64,000 bases of DNA from Streptomyces filamentosus. Its GTDB lineage: Bacteria > Actinomycetota > Actinomycetes > Streptomycetales > Streptomycetaceae. The position numbers were made by a program, and so were the translations under genes. Location of the stretch: assembly GCF_014654895.1 (NCBI RefSeq), contig NZ_BNBE01000001.1, positions 3,680,501 to 3,744,500 on the forward strand, read 5' to 3'. Below, one piece after another: positions 23,362-31,343 of this stretch; within the stretch, counting starts at the first letter, position 1, and every line of letters begins with the position of its first letter. The notes beneath the pieces were generated by a model. That model saw nothing but the letters and a program-made list of their open reading frames with translations, was not told the origin of the DNA and did no database searches.

Positions 23362-26019
23362 ATGCGCAGACCACGACTCCTCGCGGGACTCGCGGGCCTG
23401 GCCCTCACGGCCGGCCTCCTCGCGGGCGCCCTCCCGGCCGGCGCCGCCGAACCCGCCCCCGCCCGGGCCGCGGCCTCCCCCGCGTACACCTGGAAGAACG
23501 TCCGGATCGACGGCGGCGGCTTCGTGCCCGGCCTGGTCTTCAACCGGACCGAGAAGAACCTCCTCTACGCCCGCACCGACATCGGCGGCGCCTACCGCTG
23601 GGACCAGGCCGGCTCCGCCTGGATCCCGCTCCTCGACCACGTCGGCTGGGACGACTGGGGGCACACCGGCGTCGTCTCCCTCGCCTCCGACGCCGCCGAC
23701 CCCGACAGGGTGTACGCCGCCGTCGGCACCTACACCAACGACTGGGACCCCGGCACGGGCGCCGTCCTGCGCTCCGCCGACCGGGGCGCCACCTGGCGGC
23801 GCGCCGACCTCCCCTTCAAGCTCGGCGGCAACATGCCGGGGCGCGGCATGGGCGAGCGCCTCGCCGTCGACCCGCACAAGAACAACGTCCTCTACCTCGG
23901 CGCCCCCAGCGGCAACGGCCTGTGGCGCTCCACCGACTCCGGCGCCACCTGGGCGAAGGTCACCTCCTTCACCAACCCGGGCGGCTACCAGCAGGACCCC
24001 ACCGACACCAGCGGCTACAACTCCGACGAGCAGGGCATCGTCTGGGTCACCTTCGACGAGTCCACCGGCAGCGGAACCGGCGCCGGGGCCACCGCCACGA
24101 AGACGATCTACGTCGGCGTCGGCGACAAGGAGAACGCCGTCTACCGCTCCACCGACGCGGGCGCCACCTGGACCCGCCTCGCCGGACAGCCCACCGGGTA
24201 CCTCGCCCACAAGGGCGTCCTCGACGCGGAGAACGGCTACCTCTACCTCGCGTACAGCGACACCGCGGGCCCGTACGACGGCGGCAGGGGCAAGGTCTGG
24301 CGGTACGCCACCGCCACCGGCGAGTGGAAGGACATCAGCCCCGTCGCCGAGGCCGACACCTACCACGGCTTCAGCGGCCTCACCGTCGACCGGCAGCACC
24401 CCGGCACGGTCATGGTCTCCGCCTACAGCTCCTGGTGGCCGGACACCCAGATCTTCCGCACCACCGACAGCGGCTCCACCTGGACCAGGGCGTGGGACTA
24501 CTCCTCCTACCCGACCCGCGCGAACCGCTACACGATGGACGTGTCGTCGGTGCCGTGGCTGACCTGGGGCGGCAACCCCACCCCGCCCGAGCAGGCCCCC
24601 AAGCTCGGCTGGATGACCGAGGCCCTGGAGATCGACCCCTTCGACCCGGACCGGATGCTGTACGGCACCGGCGCCACCGTCTACGGCACCACCGAGCTCA
24701 CGAAGTGGGACACGAACACGGACTTCACCATCCGGCCGATGGTGAAGGGCCTGGAGGAGACCGCCGTCCTCGACCTGGTCTCACCGCCCTCGGGCGCCCC
24801 GCTGATCAGCGCCCTCGGAGACGTCGGCGGCTTCCGCCACACCGACCTCTCCGCCGTCCCGCCGATGATGTTCACCTCCCCGAACTTCACCTCGACGACC
24901 AGCCTCGACTACGCCGAGACGAAGCCGGACGTCCTCGTCCGCTCCGGTCACCTCGACGGCGGCCCCCGGGTCGCCTTCTCCACCGACAACGGCGCGAACT
25001 GGTTCGCCGGGCAGGAGCCCGCGGGCGTCACCGGCGGCGGCACGGTCGCCGCGGCGGCCGACGGCGCCCGCTTCATCTGGAGTCCCGAGGGCACCGCCGG
25101 CGTCCACGCCGCCACCGGCTTCGGCACCTCCTGGACCGCCTCCACCGGCATCCCCGCCGGGGCGACCGTGGAGTCCGACCGGGTCGACCCGAAGACCTTC
25201 TACGGCTTCGAGGACGGCACCTTCTACGCCTCCGCCGACGGCGGCCTCACCTTCACCCCCAGGGCCACCGGACTGCCCGCCGAGGGCCCGGTCCGCTTCA
25301 AGGCCGTCCCCGGGAGGAAGGGCGACCTCTGGCTCGCGGGCGGCGCCCCGGACGGCGCGTACGGCCTGTGGCACTCCACCGACGGCGGCGCCACCTTCGC
25401 GAAGGTCGCCGGCGTGGACCAGGCCGACGCCATCGGCTTCGGCAAGGCCGCCCCGGGCGCCTCCTACCCGGCGCTCTACTCCAGCGCGAAGATCGGCGGC
25501 GTCCGCGGCATCTTCCGCTCCACCGACGCGGGCGCCACCTGGGTCCGGATCAACGACGACGCCCACCAGTGGGGCTGGACCGGCGCCACCATCACCGGCG
25601 ACCCGCGCGTCTACGGCCGGGTGTACGTCGCCACCAACGGGCGCGGCATCGTCTACGGCGACACCGCGGGGACCGGCGGCGGCGACGGCGGCACCGACCC
25701 GGGCACCCCGCCGGGTCCGGCGGCCTGCACCGCCGCGTACACGGTGCAGAGCCAGTGGGGCGGCGGCTTCACCGGCCAGGTCACGGTCCGCAACACCGGC
25801 ACGGCACCGCTGACCGGCTGGAAGGTCGGCTGGGAGTACCCGGCGGGGCAGCGGGTCACGCAGGCGTGGAACGCTGCGGTCGTCCAGACCGGCACCGCCG
25901 TGACGGCGACGCACCTCCCGTACAACGGCTCGGTCCCGCCCGGCGGCTCCACGACCTTCGGGTTCAACGCCTCCTGGACGGGGAGCAACCCGCCCCCGGC
26001 CGTGCTCACCTGCTCCTAG
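23362..26019 (+). CDS. Secreted xyloglucanase, GH74 with C-terminal CBM2
   Basis: 885 residues. Signal peptide at 1-29 (ends AGAAEP). The GH74 double seven-bladed propeller fills about 40-765, with repeated BNR-like blades (STDSGATW, STDAGATW, SADRGATW) and conserved YARTDIGGAYRWD, where the Asp is one of the two catalytic carboxylates. EIDPFDPDRMLYGTGATVYG holds the second region. A Gly/Asp/Pro linker (GGDGGTDPGTPPG) leads to a CBM2 module from about residue 790, with a flanking Cys pair. It should cleave xyloglucan outside the cell. A CebR box in the promoter ties it to cellobiose induction; a strong hairpin follows the stop. Confidence 0.96.
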   Translation: MRRPRLLAGLAGLALTAGLLAGALPAGAAEPAPARAAASPAYTWKNVRIDGGGFVPGLVFNRTEKNLLYARTDIGGAYRWDQAGSAWIPLLDHVGWDDWGHTGVVSLASDAADPDRVYAAVGTYTNDWDPGTGAVLRSADRGATWRRADLPFKLGGNMPGRGMGERLAVDPHKNNVLYLGAPSGNGLWRSTDSGATWAKVTSFTNPGGYQQDPTDTSGYNSDEQGIVWVTFDESTGSGTGAGATATKTIYVGVGDKENAVYRSTDAGATWTRLAGQPTGYLAHKGVLDAENGYLYLAYSDTAGPYDGGRGKVWRYATATGEWKDISPVAEADTYHGFSGLTVDRQHPGTVMVSAYSSWWPDTQIFRTTDSGSTWTRAWDYSSYPTRANRYTMDVSSVPWLTWGGNPTPPEQAPKLGWMTEALEIDPFDPDRMLYGTGATVYGTTELTKWDTNTDFTIRPMVKGLEETAVLDLVSPPSGAPLISALGDVGGFRHTDLSAVPPMMFTSPNFTSTTSLDYAETKPDVLVRSGHLDGGPRVAFSTDNGANWFAGQEPAGVTGGGTVAAAADGARFIWSPEGTAGVHAATGFGTSWTASTGIPAGATVESDRVDPKTFYGFEDGTFYASADGGLTFTPRATGLPAEGPVRFKAVPGRKGDLWLAGGAPDGAYGLWHSTDGGATFAKVAGVDQADAIGFGKAAPGASYPALYSSAKIGGVRGIFRSTDAGATWVRINDDAHQWGWTGATITGDPRVYGRVYVATNGRGIVYGDTAGTGGGDGGTDPGTPPGPAACTAAYTVQSQWGGGFTGQVTVRNTGTAPLTGWKVGWEYPAGQRVTQAWNAAVVQTGTAVTATHLPYNGSVPPGGSTTFGFNASWTGSNPPPAVLTCS

Positions 26020-26035
26020 CGGACGCGGGAACGAC

Positions 26036-26067
26036 GGAGGCCCCGGTTCTTCCGAACCGGGGCCTCC
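26036..26067. terminator. Bidirectional terminator between GH74 gene and tRNA-His
   Basis: GGAGGCCCCGGTTC/GAACCGGGGCCTCC is a perfect 14-bp stem with a TTCC tetraloop. It sits 17 bp after the GH74 stop and 9 bp after the 3' end of the minus-strand tRNA-His. Confidence 0.9.
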
Positions 26068-26075
26068 GCCATCAG

Positions 26076-26148
26076 GGTGAGTAACGGGACTCGAACCCGC
26101 GACATCCTGGACCACAACCAGGTGCTCTACCAGCTGAGCTATACCCAC
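26076..26148 (-). tRNA. tRNA-His (anticodon GUG)
   Basis: The minus strand folds as a standard cloverleaf: acceptor GTGGGTA/TACTCAC (one G-U), D-arm GCTCAGCTGGTAGAGC, anticodon arm CTGGTTGTGGTCCAG with GTG, T-arm CGGGTTCGAGTCCCG and discriminator C. A G at 26149 supplies the extra G-1 characteristic of tRNA-His. CCA is not encoded. Confidence 0.97.
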
Positions 26149-26266
26149 CACGACCGGCGGTTTTCCCGAAGGTTTCCCTGACCGGCCGAGAAGAAGTCTA
26201 CAGGGTTCCGAGGGGTGCTCGCGCACAGGTTTTCCCCGGGTGCGCGAGCGGCCCCTCCGGGGGGTG

Positions 26267-26869
26267 CTACTCCGCCGGGACGACGTGACGGGCCGCGATC
26301 TCCTTCACGGTCTCGGTGTCCGGGCCGGGCTGCGGGACGAAGACCGCCTCGCGGTAGTAGCGCAGCTCGGCGATGGACTCGCGGATGTCGGCGAGCGCCC
26401 GGTGGTTGCCGTTCTTCTCCGGACTGTTGAAGTACGCCCTCGGGTACCAGCGGCGCGCCAGCTCCTTGACCGAGGACACATCGACGATCCGGTAGTGCAG
26501 GTGCTTCTCCAGGGCGGGCATGTCGCGGGCGAGGAAGCCGCGGTCGGTGGAGACCGAGTTCCCGCACAGCGGCGCCTTGCCGGGCTCCTTCACGTGCTCC
26601 CGGATGTACGCGAGGACCTGGGCCTCCGCGTCGGCGAGCGTGGTGCCGCCGGCCAGCTCGTCCAGGAGGCCGGAGGCCGTGTGCATCTGGCGCACGATCT
26701 CCGGCATGGTCTCCAGGGCGCGGTCCGGCGGGCGGATCACGATGTCCACGCCTTCGCCGAGCACGTTCAGTTCCGAGTCGGTGACCAGCGCGGCCACCTC
26801 GATGAGTGCGTCGTCCGTCAGCGAGAGCCCGGTCATCTCGCAGTCGATCCACACCATGCGATCGTTCAT
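26267..26869 (-). CDS. orn: Oligoribonuclease
   Basis: 200 residues, full length for the family. It is a DEDDh 3'-5' exonuclease that removes di- to pentaribonucleotides, including pGpG from c-di-GMP turnover. Catalytic residues are visible: D and E in VWIDCEMTG, the middle Asp in GNSVSTDRGFLARDMP, and NHRALADIRESI with the His and final Asp. The gene follows adpA on the same strand after 258 bp containing a tandem repeat and a strong terminator. This agrees with published work in S. coelicolor that the two are not coupled. Confidence 0.97.
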   Translation of the reverse strand: MNDRMVWIDCEMTGLSLTDDALIEVAALVTDSELNVLGEGVDIVIRPPDRALETMPEIVRQMHTASGLLDELAGGTTLADAEAQVLAYIREHVKEPGKAPLCGNSVSTDRGFLARDMPALEKHLHYRIVDVSSVKELARRWYPRAYFNSPEKNGNHRALADIRESIAELRYYREAVFVPQPGPDTETVKEIAARHVVPAE

Positions 26870-26944
26870 GCGTCCTACCTTAGGGGCGAAGCGCGGGGGA
26901 GCGGCCCCCGCGGGGGCGTACCGGTGTCCGCCGTCCCCTCCGGA

Positions 26945-27035
26945 CGGTGCTCTGCGACGGTGTTCTCCGGCGGTGCTCTGCGACGGTGTTCTCCGGCGGT
27001 CTTCTTCGGTGGCGCTCTCCGGTGGTGTTCTCCGG
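26945..27035. repeat. 13-bp tandem repeat, seven units, between adpA and orn
   Basis: Seven contiguous 13-mers: CGGTGCTCTGCGA and CGGTGTTCTCCGG alternate twice (a 26-bp unit in exact duplicate, 26945-26996), then CGGTCTTCTTCGG, TGGCGCTCTCCGG and TGGTGTTCTCCGG. It lies upstream of orn and just beyond the adpA terminator. Confidence 0.85.
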
Positions 27036-27040
27036 ACGCG

Positions 27041-27081
27041 CCGACGGGCGTCCGGGGGAGGTGTCCCCGGACGCCCGTCGG
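27041..27081 (-). terminator. Terminator of adpA
   Basis: CCGACGGGCGTCCGGGG and CCCCGGACGCCCGTCGG form a perfect 17-bp stem with loop GAGGTGT, 46 bp after the adpA stop codon. This is one of the strongest hairpins in the window. Confidence 0.9.
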
Positions 27082-27127
27082 TTACCGCGTCGCGCCGCTT
27101 GTGGCGGCGCAGGTCCTTCCGGTGCCT

Positions 27128-28297
27128 CTACGGCGCGCTGCGCTGGCCCGGCAGGGCGGGGCGGCCCGGCGTGTAGGCGTCGCCCTGCGGCTTCCCCGGA
27201 TCCAGCGGGCCCCCGGGACGGCGGATCCCCGCCGCCAGCTGGGCGGGCACCACCGTCTCCAGGACGGGCGCCGGGGGCTCGCTCTGCGGCCGCCGGGCCC
27301 GGTACGCCGCCCGGTAGGCGGCCGGCGAGGAGCCGAGCTGCCGCCGGAAGTGGCCGCGCAGCGCCACCGGCGAGCGGAAGCCGCAGCGGCCCGCGACCTC
27401 GTCCACCGAGTAGTCCGAGGTCTCCAGGAGCCGCTGCGCCTGGAGCACCCGCTGGGTGATCAGCCACTGGAGCGGCGCGGAGCCGGTCAGCGAGCGGAAG
27501 CGGCGGTCGAAGGTCCGCCGTGACATGTAAGCGCGGGCGGCCAGGGTCTCCACGTCGAACTGCTCGTGGAGGTGCTCCAGCGCCCAGGCCACGACCTCGG
27601 CGAGCGGGTCGGAGCCGATCTCCTCGGGTAAAGACCTGTCGAGGTAGCGCTCCTGACCGCCGCTGCGCCGCGGCGGGACGACCAGCCGTCGCGCGAGCGC
27701 TCCGGCGGCCTCCGTGCCGTGGTCGGTCCGCACGATGTGCAGACACAGATCGATTCCGGCCGCGGTGCCGGCGGAGGTCAGCACGTCCCCGTCGTCGACG
27801 AAGAGCTCCCGCGGGTCCACGTGGACCGACGGGTAGCGCTTGGCGAGCGTCGGCGCGTACATCCAGTGCGTGGTCGCCGGGCGGCCGTCGAGCAGGCCGG
27901 CCGCGGCGAGGACGAACGCCCCGGTGCACAGGCCGACGATCCTGGCCCCCTCCTCGTGCGCCCTGCGGAGCGCTTCGAGCGCTTCCGGCGGCGGCGGCGA
28001 GGTGATCGAGCGCCAGGCCGGGACGACGACCGTCCCGGCGCGTCCGATCGCCTCCAGGCCGTACGGCGCGGTGAGTTCGAGCCCGCCCGTGGTCCGCAGG
28101 GGGCCGTCCTCCCCTGCGCAGACGAGCAGCCGGTAGCGCGGCACGCCGGCGTCCTGCCGGTCGATGCCGAACACGGAGAGCGGGATGGAACTCTCGAAGA
28201 TGGGGCCGCCGCTGAACAGCAGCACCGCGACGACTTCGCGACGGCGGCGCCCGGACAGCTTCCGTGCGACCTCCGGTGCGGCGGAGTCCTGGCTCAT
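27128..28297 (-). CDS. adpA: AdpA, AraC/XylS-type pleiotropic regulator with TTA codon
   Basis: 389 residues. AdpA is the central A-factor-cascade activator of development and secondary metabolism in Streptomyces. The N-terminal DJ-1/PfpI-like dimerisation domain spans about 20-200 (ILFSGG-type core VAVLLFSGGPIFESS, IVGLCTGAFVLAAAGLLDG). The AraC double helix-turn-helix spans about 235-340 (LAARAYMSRRTFDRRF, VDEVAGRCGFRSPVALRGHF). The interdomain linker contains a TTA leucine codon at 27631-27629 (codon 223, in DRSLPEE), the conserved bldA-dependent control point of adpA. Near-identity to known AdpA sequences makes the name secure. Confidence 0.98.
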   Translation of the reverse strand: MSQDSAAPEVARKLSGRRRREVVAVLLFSGGPIFESSIPLSVFGIDRQDAGVPRYRLLVCAGEDGPLRTTGGLELTAPYGLEAIGRAGTVVVPAWRSITSPPPPEALEALRRAHEEGARIVGLCTGAFVLAAAGLLDGRPATTHWMYAPTLAKRYPSVHVDPRELFVDDGDVLTSAGTAAGIDLCLHIVRTDHGTEAAGALARRLVVPPRRSGGQERYLDRSLPEEIGSDPLAEVVAWALEHLHEQFDVETLAARAYMSRRTFDRRFRSLTGSAPLQWLITQRVLQAQRLLETSDYSVDEVAGRCGFRSPVALRGHFRRQLGSSPAAYRAAYRARRPQSEPPAPVLETVVPAQLAAGIRRPGGPLDPGKPQGDAYTPGRPALPGQRSAP

Positions 28298-29007
28298 GGC
28301 GCTAAGCCCCCCTCGGTGTTCGCGTCTCCCTGGTCGTGTCGCTGTGCCACGTTTCCCCTCGGTTTTGCACGAGACCCCAGTCTTCGGTACCCATGATCGA
28401 ATCTACTGTGTCCCGTGCCGCCGGCGTGACAAGTTCTCGATCCGGCACATTGTCGACATGGCAACTTGGCGTGAAGCGATCGATCCCCGGGCGAGCGGCC
28501 GGAGGGGGTCCGGAGAGCCGCCCACGGCGGAGAAGTGGCCGTACGGGTGGGGTACGGGCCCCTGGGGCTGGGCTTTCGCCGGGGATGCGGGGAGGGCTGG
28601 CGTACCGTTTCGCCAAGGACGCGCCGGGAACTTCAAGTTGGCTGAAAACATATGGGATCGGCTGTGCGAACCTGTCAACTCGGAGGGGGTTCGCGGCGAT
28701 CCCGGAGGGGGTTTTGGCAGGGTTCCGGCAGGATTCCGGCGGGCCTCGGGCGGGGTTCCAGGGGGATTCCGGTGAGGCTTTGGCGGGAGTTCGGGGGGAT
28801 TCCTGACGGGGTTCGGTCAAGGCTTCGGGGGCGTTCCCGGCGGGGCGGGCCAGGACTTCGGCGGGGGTTCCGGTGGGGGAGGGAGGGGCCCCGGCGGGTG
28901 TCTCGCCGGGGGCGGTGAGGGGCTTCGCCGGGGCGGCGGGCGAGGGCGGCGAGAGCGCCGTTCAGCCCCGGCGCGGGGCGTCGTTCGGCTCCGGCGCAGA
29001 GCGCCGC
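28298..29007. promoter_or_regulatory. Long regulatory region upstream of adpA
   Basis: 710 bp without a convincing gene, between adpA and a membrane protein gene transcribed in the same direction. The proximal 200 bp are moderately AT-rich. On the minus strand TTGTCA and TAGATT around 28440-28400 are possible promoter elements, but their 21-bp spacing is long. TGGCAACTTG and TGGCGTGAAG (28459-28476) resemble the AdpA consensus TGGCSNGWWY, suggesting autoregulation; both are imperfect. The distal part carries the 11-bp array at 28682-28836. A 172-residue minus frame at 28302-28820 is Pro/Arg-rich shadow and is not called. Confidence 0.6.
28682..28836. repeat. 11-bp phased tandem repeat upstream of adpA
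   Basis: Eleven consecutive 11-mers from 28716 to 28836 (for example GGCAGGGTTCC, GGCAGGATTCC, GGCGGGCCTCG, GGCGGGGTTCC, AGGGGGATTCC, GGGGGGATTCC, TGACGGGGTTC), preceded after a one-base slip by three more (28682-28714). The consensus is about GGCGGGGTTCC. The plus strand is G-rich with a pyrimidine step every helical turn. Confidence 0.82.
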
Positions 29008-29463
29008 TCAGCCCCGGCGCCGGCCCCCGGCGGCTCCGCCGCCCGCGCCCTCCGCGCGCAGGCCGCGTTCCGCGCGGCGCAGCAGCAGCCGGCACGCGGC
29101 CGTCACGGAGGCGAGCCCCAGGGCCGCGCCGCCGGCCCCGCCCAGCGAGGTCCCGAAGGCGACGAGCACCAGCGGGACGAGGGCGCAGCAGAACACCGCC
29201 CAGCGCACCACGTCCCCCGCCGGGTCGGCGGCCCCGCGGGCCTCCTCGCCGGGCCCCGGAGCCCACTCCGCGCGGGGCCCCTCCCCGTACCCCTCCCCGT
29301 GTCCCTCCCCGCGCCCGTCCCCGCCCCCCTCCCCGTCCCGTCCCCCGAGACGCTTCCCCGGGGCGGATGCCGCCGGGCCGGGCACCCGGGCGCGGCGGCC
29401 GGAGCGGACGAAGGAGGGGGCGGCGGGGGAGGGGGCGGAGGCGGGGGTGGACGGTGCGGGCAC
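29008..29463 (-). CDS. Small membrane protein with Gly/Glu-rich region
   Basis: 151 residues from GTG 29463, preceded by GGGAG at 7-nt spacing. The N-terminal half is disordered and repetitive (GEGGGDGRGEGHGEGYGEG). Two hydrophobic helices follow near residues 85-105 (VVRWAVFCCALVPLVLVAF) and 106-125, then a basic, Gly-rich tail. No family is recognised. The start, membrane helices and codon bias support a real gene; the C-terminal tail borders the repetitive region upstream of adpA. Confidence 0.6.
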   Translation of the reverse strand: MPAPSTPASAPSPAAPSFVRSGRRARVPGPAASAPGKRLGGRDGEGGGDGRGEGHGEGYGEGPRAEWAPGPGEEARGAADPAGDVVRWAVFCCALVPLVLVAFGTSLGGAGGAALGLASVTAACRLLLRRAERGLRAEGAGGGAAGGRRRG

Positions 29464-29840
29464 GGGCGGTCTCCCTGCGGTGGTGATCCGGACCCGTGGG
29501 GAACGAGGAACGGAACGTTCCGGTCACTCCGGGCGACGCCCGTTCGGCCCCCCGGGCGGGCTCGGGGCACCTGACCGGAGGACGCCTGTAGGACACATCC
29601 GGCATTGCCAGATGGTGAACCCTTCGTGCATCCTCCCGGAGGACACCGCGCGCGCAGGGCGCGGACGAGCGGTGTGCGCGCCGGGCACGGAACGGCGAGC
29701 TCTGGGCAGGAGAGGAGTGTCGCCGTACCCTTGGGGGTATGGGCTTGGGAAGATGATTCCCGGACACAGCTCCGCCGCCACCCGTCGATCCGCCCCCTCC
29801 CCCGTCCCTTCCCACGAGGACTTCCCTAGCCGAGACACCG
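29464..29840. other. Intergenic region with CGGAACGTTCCG palindrome
   Basis: 377 bp between a minus-strand membrane protein gene and the plus-strand universal stress gene, so both promoters lie here. CGGAACGTTCCG (29511-29522) is a perfect 12-bp palindrome close to the minus-strand start and may be an operator. CACATCCGGCATTGCCAGATGGTGAAC near 29598 is a less GC-rich patch that could include a promoter. No gene is seen. Confidence 0.5.
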
Positions 29841-30362
29841 ATGGCCGGTCACGAATTCCCCGAACCCGCGGACCGCAAGCGCGTCGCCGACTCCACGGTC
29901 GACCCCCTCGCGGTGGAACAGCCACGCCACGCCTGCGACCCGGCCTTCCGGCACGGCGTCGTCGTCGGCTTCGACGGCTCCACGTCCAGTGAGCGCGCGC
30001 TCGCGTACGCCATCGGCATGGCCCGTCGCTCCGGCTCCGGCCTGATCATCGTGCACGTCGCGAACCGGCTGCCCACCACCGTGTGGGCGGGCTGCGAGCC
30101 GCCGGTCTTCGTCGACGTCCCGGACCACCGCACCGAGGTGCTGGGCCTGGAGCTGGCCTGCGCGGACCACCTGTCCGAGGTGCCGTGGATCCTGGTGGAG
30201 CGCGGCGGGGACATCTGCCACGAGCTGGAGGAGGTCGGCCGCGAGTACTCGGCCGACGCGATCGTGGTCGGCTCCACCCACGGGATCGTCGGCCGGATCT
30301 TCGGCTCGGTCGCCGGCCGGCTCGCGCGCCGCGCCCGGCGGCCCGTGATCGTCATCCCGTAG
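29841..30362 (+). CDS. Universal stress protein (UspA family)
   Basis: 173 residues: a single USP domain at about 37-172 after a non-conserved 35-residue extension. VVVGFDGSTSSERALAYA opens the fold; the nucleotide-binding signature G-2x-G-9x-G-S/T is present in VVGSTHGIVGRIFGSVAGRL and ends VIVIP. ATP-binding USPs have this motif, so nucleotide binding is likely. Role is general stress or dormancy by family knowledge only. The stop codon (TAG 30360-30362) is the first unit of the 17-bp tandem repeat that follows. Confidence 0.92.
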   Translation: MAGHEFPEPADRKRVADSTVDPLAVEQPRHACDPAFRHGVVVGFDGSTSSERALAYAIGMARRSGSGLIIVHVANRLPTTVWAGCEPPVFVDVPDHRTEVLGLELACADHLSEVPWILVERGGDICHELEEVGREYSADAIVVGSTHGIVGRIFGSVAGRLARRARRPVIVIP

Positions 30363-30466
30363 CCCCGCTCGGTCCGCAGCCCCGCTCGGTCCGTAGCCCC
30401 GCTCGATTCCACAACTCCGCTGGGTCTCGTGACCCCGCTCGGTCCCGCAATCCCGCCCCGGCCCGG
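30361..30466. repeat. 17-19-bp degenerate tandem repeat after the usp gene
   Basis: AGCCCCGCTCGGTCCGC, AGCCCCGCTCGGTCCGT, AGCCCCGCTCGATTCCAC, AACTCCGCTGGGTCTCGTG and ACCCCGCTCGGTCCCGC follow one another, starting at the usp stop codon. The rest of the 252-bp gap (30467-30614) holds an AT-rich promoter-like stretch for the next gene (GGTAGTTAAAGG near 30549). Confidence 0.8.
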
Positions 30467-30614
30467 CCGAGTTGTGAAGGATCTCCGCCAACTCCCGTGT
30501 CCCGGCGATAAATTCTTCCTTCCTCAGGTGATTTGTGCGCTTGTGAAGGGTAGTTAAAGGTCACGGAACACAGCAGCTCACGCGGCATCACCGCTCGTTC
30601 GAAGGGAGCCCCAC

Positions 30615-31181
30615 GTGAACAAGGACGTCGCGTCGGGGAACGGCACCTCCACCCTCGGAAACCTCGCACTCGGACTGACCCTCCTGGCCTTCGGCCTGGG
30701 CGGCACCGGAGTGATCGACAACGTCGCGGCAGCCGATGCCGCGGGTCTCGCCACCTGGGTCGGTGGCGTGACGCTCTTCCTGGTCGGCCTGCTCGCCCTG
30801 CGCGCGGGCAGCACCGCCGACGGCACGGCCTACGCGGCGCTCGGCGCCTTCTGGTTCACCTGGGGGACCGGCGTGGGCGGCGGGGCCTCGGCCGACGCGG
30901 CCGGTCTCTTCCTGCTCCTGTGGGCGCTCCTGGCGCTCACGCTGACGCTGGCCGCGAAGGGCGGCGGCGCCTTCGGGCAGGGCGTGTACGGACTGCTGTT
31001 CGTCGCGCTCGTGCTCTCCGGCATCGCCGCCCTGGCGGGCAACGAGGGCCTCGGCAAGGCGGGCGGCTGGGTGGCCGCGCTGGCGGGGCTCGCGGCCTGG
31101 TACGGCGCCACGGCGGCCGTCGCCGGCTGGCCCACGGCCCTGGGCCGTGCGCGCGGCGGCAGCACGGCGGCAGCCGCGTAA
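30615..31181 (+). CDS. GPR1/FUN34/YaaH (SatP) family membrane protein
   Basis: 188 residues from GTG 30615 (GAAGGGAG upstream). Six hydrophobic helices fill residues 14-175. The opening STLGNLALGLTLLAFGLGG corresponds to the family signature (normally NPAPLGLFGFALTT), and F.FTWGTG in AALGAFWFTWGTG fits the third helix. Known members import acetate or succinate with protons or form hexameric acetate channels; the substrate here is not established. It is monocistronic and closed by a 16-bp terminator stem. Confidence 0.82.
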   Translation: MNKDVASGNGTSTLGNLALGLTLLAFGLGGTGVIDNVAAADAAGLATWVGGVTLFLVGLLALRAGSTADGTAYAALGAFWFTWGTGVGGGASADAAGLFLLLWALLALTLTLAAKGGGAFGQGVYGLLFVALVLSGIAALAGNEGLGKAGGWVAALAGLAAWYGATAAVAGWPTALGRARGGSTAAAA

Positions 31182-31199
31182 CAGAGGGAAGGCACGGCA

Positions 31200-31238
31200 G
31201 AACGGCCCCCGCGCTCCTGGGAAGCGCGGGGGCCGTTC
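31200..31238 (+). terminator. Terminator between yaaH-type gene and glmS
   Basis: GAACGGCCCCCGCGCT/AGCGCGGGGGCCGTTC is a perfect 16-bp stem with loop CCTGGGA, 18 bp after the stop. The neighbour glmS is convergent. The remaining gap to 31343 holds three copies of GGGGGACAGGYCC(C)G at 31261, 31287 and 31321, about 26-34 bp apart. Confidence 0.88.
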
Positions 31239-31343
31239 CTCGTGTCCGGTCGGCTCCGCCGGGGGACAGGCCCGGCGTACGGCTCCGGGGGACAGGCCCG
31301 GGGCCGTGGCGTCGTGCGGCGGGGGACAGGTCCCGCCGGGCGA

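Noticed and set aside
28302..28820. 172-residue minus-strand frame upstream of adpA
   Set aside because: Pro/Arg/Ser-rich, no good ribosome binding site, runs through the 11-bp repeat array; better read as regulatory sequence.
31261..31340. GGGGGACAGGYCC(C)G repeats as a CRISPR or riboswitch
   Set aside because: Only three short copies with unequal spacing (26 and 34 bp) and no spacers of constant length; listed only as a minor repeat beside the terminator.
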